A DNA stretch of 64,000 nt from Rhodococcus sp. 06-235-1A (GTDB taxonomy: Bacteria; Actinomycetota; Actinomycetes; Mycobacteriales; Mycobacteriaceae), in contig NZ_NOYI01000023.1 of assembly GCF_002258785.1 (NCBI RefSeq), forward strand, positions 1 to 64,000, in the 5' to 3' direction. The translations under genes and the position numbers were made by a program. Below, piece after piece: positions 61,979 through 64,000 of this stretch (positions are counted from its first letter, which is position 1; each line of letters opens with the position of its first letter). Under the pieces are notes generated by a model. It was not told where the DNA came from and searched no databases. It was given only the letters and a program-made list of their open reading frames with translations.

Positions 61979-62737
61979 TCAGGCGCCGAGTGTCAGCATC
62001 GTGAGCACTTCGGTGGGCTGTGGTGAGCCACCGGCGGGTTCGAGCGAGAACGCGAAGTTCGTCGACGTTCCCAATCCGTCGACCACCGTGCCCGACTCCG
62101 AGGTGAGTTGATCCTCGGTCACCACACCTGCCGAGCGAGGAGAACCGTCCACGAACCACATCTGGTACGCGCGCCCCGGCGGCGGCTGGGGAACTCCGTC
62201 GAGACTGACCACGACCGCGTTCCGAGAAAGCGAGTACGAGACCGTCGCCGTACCGCCTCCGGGGAACTCCGCTGTGGACTCACGCGCATCGGGAGCGGCC
62301 ACGATCTGTTCGGCCTGCGAGGGCTGCGGGTCGTTGCCCACCGTTTGCGTGACGACCACGACACCGCCCACGGCGACGATCACCGCAGCGGCGGCCGAGA
62401 CCATCGAGTACCGCCAGGTTTTCGAGCGCTCCCGCCGATGCCGGTGCAACGGCGTCACGTTCGGTGGCAGCTGGTGAACCGTCGGCTCCTGCTCGCTGAC
62501 GGCGACCTGATCGAGCACCGATCGACGCAGTCGGTCGGGTGCGGGCGTCGCATCCGCTGCGGCCGCCAAGGCCAGCGTCTCGTGGATCTCACCCACGAGA
62601 ACATCGAACTGGACGCGTGCGGTGTCGTCGACGCGTAGCCGCTCGGCCTCGATGTCGAGTCGCTCGGAATCGGTTGTCGCGTGGAGGGCGTAGACCTCCG
62701 CATCGTCGAGTAGTCGCTGCCGTGACGAGTCGTTCAT
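61979..62737 (-). CDS. rskA: Anti-sigma-K factor
   Basis: A 252-residue membrane regulator. The N-terminal cytoplasmic anti-sigma domain (YALHATTDSERLDIEAE) binds the sigma factor; one membrane helix is at about 111-131; the extracytoplasmic domain ends in YQMWFVDGSPRSAGV and LEPAGGSPQPTEV, typical of RskA. Release is expected by regulated proteolysis of the membrane protein. The ATG overlaps the sigK stop (ATGA). Confidence 0.94.
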   Translation of the reverse strand: MNDSSRQRLLDDAEVYALHATTDSERLDIEAERLRVDDTARVQFDVLVGEIHETLALAAAADATPAPDRLRRSVLDQVAVSEQEPTVHQLPPNVTPLHRHRRERSKTWRYSMVSAAAAVIVAVGGVVVVTQTVGNDPQPSQAEQIVAAPDARESTAEFPGGGTATVSYSLSRNAVVVSLDGVPQPPPGRAYQMWFVDGSPRSAGVVTEDQLTSESGTVVDGLGTSTNFAFSLEPAGGSPQPTEVLTMLTLGA

Positions 62738-63489
62738 TGCGGGATCACCCCCAGACATGTCTTCAACTTGATCAATCCATCTCGTATGCGCGATTTGATG
62801 GTGGGAACCGCGACCCCGAGCCGCTCCGCAACTTCGCGATAGGTGTAACCGCTGTAGTAAGCCATTCGTACCGACTCGCTCTGCGTATCGGTCAGAGTTT
62901 CGAGACAGGCAACCACGGCCTCCGACTCGAGCCGCTGCGTCACTGTTTCGAGCACTTCGTCGTGCTCGGGCGTGTGACTCACAGCGCCGTACGCAGCCTC
63001 ACGGTCGGTGCCCGACTGCTCGCTTCGGACGCGATCGACGGCCCTGCGGTGAGCCAGCGTCATGATCCATGCGAGCGGGCTTCCCTGGTTCGGGTCGTAA
63101 TTCGGTGCCGCGCGCCAGATCTGAAGAAAGACCTCCTGCGCGGTCTCCTCGCTGTAACCGGGGTCGCGAAGTACGCGCAACACCATTCCGTACACCCGCG
63201 ACGAGGTCGCGTCGTACAGCTCGGCGAACGCCGCCCGGTCACCCTGCGCAACCGACGCCATCAATCGACGGAGTCGATCCGTTTCCTCGGCCCGCAAGTT
63301 CTTCAACTGTGGGCTGGGAACGGCGCAGACCGCATCCTCTGTGGCGTAGCTATCGGCAGCGTCGGACGTCGTCCGGTCACGGCCGGCATCCGGCGACCCG
63401 GACGCGCCGGAAAACGGCGCGCTCATCGGAAAATCGTCCCAGTAGACGGGTTCATGATCGAGTTCATCGATCACGACACTAGTGGTCAT
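62734..63489 (-). CDS. sigK: ECF sigma factor SigK
   Basis: A 251-residue ECF sigma factor with region 2 (AAFAELYDATSSRVYGMVLRV, GYSEETAQEVFLQIWR) and region 4 (LTDTQSESVRMAYYSGYTYREVAERLGV). It is about 60 residues longer than mycobacterial SigK at the N-terminus; a start at MSAPFSG or later is possible. It is co-translated with rskA. A SigK-type promoter lies upstream, pointing to autoregulation. Confidence 0.92.
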   Translation of the reverse strand: MTTSVVIDELDHEPVYWDDFPMSAPFSGASGSPDAGRDRTTSDAADSYATEDAVCAVPSPQLKNLRAEETDRLRRLMASVAQGDRAAFAELYDATSSRVYGMVLRVLRDPGYSEETAQEVFLQIWRAAPNYDPNQGSPLAWIMTLAHRRAVDRVRSEQSGTDREAAYGAVSHTPEHDEVLETVTQRLESEAVVACLETLTDTQSESVRMAYYSGYTYREVAERLGVAVPTIKSRIRDGLIKLKTCLGVIPQ

Positions 63490-63534
63490 AGTGCTCTCAT
63501 ATCGAAACCTCCGCGTTTTCCCGCCGCGGTACAT

Positions 63535-63561
63535 ATTCGGAACAAAGCGGCTGCAGGATGG
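63535..63561 (-). promoter_or_regulatory. SigK-type promoter upstream of sigK
   Basis: Read on the minus strand: CCATCC (63556-63561), a 15-bp spacer and CCGAAT (63535-63540). This is the -35/-10 consensus reported for mycobacterial SigK. The predicted transcript would start about 40 nt before the sigK ATG. A perfect 10-bp palindrome CGAATATTCG lies just upstream (63570-63579). Confidence 0.78.
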
Positions 63562-63671
63562 TTCCGCTGCGAATATTCGTTTGCGACGAAGTGGACCGCG
63601 ATTCATCCTTGACGGAGAATCGGACAATCGTGGGTAATCGGGCGATGGACCCACCGGAGGAGTCGAGAGAT

Positions 63672-64000
63672 ATGGCGGCGATCGAAACACACGGTCTTGT
63701 CAAGCGATTCGGGGCGAACGTCGCGGTCGACGGCGTCGATCTGTCCGTCCCGTCCGGTGGGGTCTACGGCGTGCTGGGGCCGAACGGTGCAGGCAAGACC
63801 ACGACCATCCGAATGCTGGCCACGCTCCTCCCGATCGACGGAGGCAGTGCGCAGGTCTTGGGGCACGACGTGGCGAGCGAGCCCGAGGCCGTCCGGCGGA
63901 AGGTCTCTCTGACAGGCCAATTCGCCTCACTGGACGAGGATCTGACCGGAACGGAGAATCTGATTCTGCTCGCGCGCCTGCTCGGGTATTCACGGCCCGC
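63672..64000 (+). CDS. DrrA-like ABC transporter ATP-binding protein, 3' truncated
   Basis: The first 109 residues of an ABC ATPase; the rest lies beyond the window. Walker A is GPNGAGKTTT and the Q-loop region is SLTGQFASLDEDLTG, which is characteristic of the daunorubicin-resistance DrrA group of drug or lipid exporters. ATG with GGAGGAG 9 nt upstream. A TTGACG/GGTAAT promoter at about 63609-63638 is possible. Confidence 0.9.
   Translation, partial: MAAIETHGLVKRFGANVAVDGVDLSVPSGGVYGVLGPNGAGKTTTIRMLATLLPIDGGSAQVLGHDVASEPEAVRRKVSLTGQFASLDEDLTGTENLILLARLLGYSRP

Overview
The window is high-GC actinobacterial chromosome. The gene set and order closely follow the Mycobacterium tuberculosis segment from about Rv2560 to Rv2682c: aspS, Rv2575, Rv2578c, hisS, ppiB, rel, apt, secF/secD/yajC, ruvB/A/C, yebC, pdxT/tesB/pdxS, the pimA/patA/pgsA/HIT/thrS operon, the Rv2669-Rv2674 homologues, hemQ/hemY/hemE, rnd and dxs. 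Genes for phosphatidylinositol mannoside (PIM) and arabinan assembly (pimA, patA, pgsA1, aftC) point to a mycolic-acid actinomycete. Several non-mycobacterial additions suggest a Rhodococcus-like genus. The genus is an inference; no rRNA is present. I see no phage, insertion sequence, CRISPR array or plasmid gene.

Layout. 1-5 kb: a Pro/Gly-rich membrane protein (5' truncated), aspS, a zinc metallopeptidase and a radical SAM protein under a LexA-type SOS box. 5-13 kb: DUF3237 protein, membrane protein, hisS, a metallo-beta-lactamase-fold hydrolase, two tandem cyclophilins, rel, apt. 13-25 kb: peptide-binding lipoprotein, secF/secD/yajC, ruvB/A/C (second SOS box), yebC, pdxT/tesB/pdxS with a kinase-like gene inserted on the other strand. 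25-32 kb: one tightly overlapped operon, thrS-HIT-pgsA1-patA-pimA-Nudix. 32-32.7 kb: four tRNA genes. 32.8-40.5 kb: small acidic protein/hydrolase/L7-L12-like/GNAT cluster, then zapE and ribD-like genes with overlapping divergent promoters, a serine-less hydrolase homologue, aftC, msrB and a MaoC hydratase. 40.4-46.6 kb: molybdopterin oxidoreductase, HAD protein and the coproporphyrin-type haem genes. 46.7-52 kb: DUF3000, rnd, fadA/fadB. 52-58 kb is the accessory part: an SDR gene broken by an in-frame amber codon, an XRE regulator, an ECF41-type sigma factor with flavodoxin and NmrA-like genes, a sugar porter and a YciI-like protein. 58-64 kb: dxs, a three-domain glutaminase, rskA/sigK with a SigK-type promoter, and the start of a DrrA-like ABC ATPase.

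Functionally the window joins translation (aspS, hisS, thrS), stringent response and purine salvage (rel, apt), protein export (sec), recombination repair (ruv, SOS), vitamin B6, PIM lipid synthesis, haem, fatty-acid oxidation and isoprenoid precursors. Many genes have no Shine-Dalgarno sequence but a TANNNT-like hexamer 5-8 nt before the start codon, which suggests frequent leaderless transcription. Most operon members are joined by 4-bp GTGA/ATGA overlaps. The least understood parts are the glutaminase-STAS-cNMP fusion, the ECF41 cassette, and a membrane-anchored protein with two L7/L12-like motifs overlapped by a GNAT gene.
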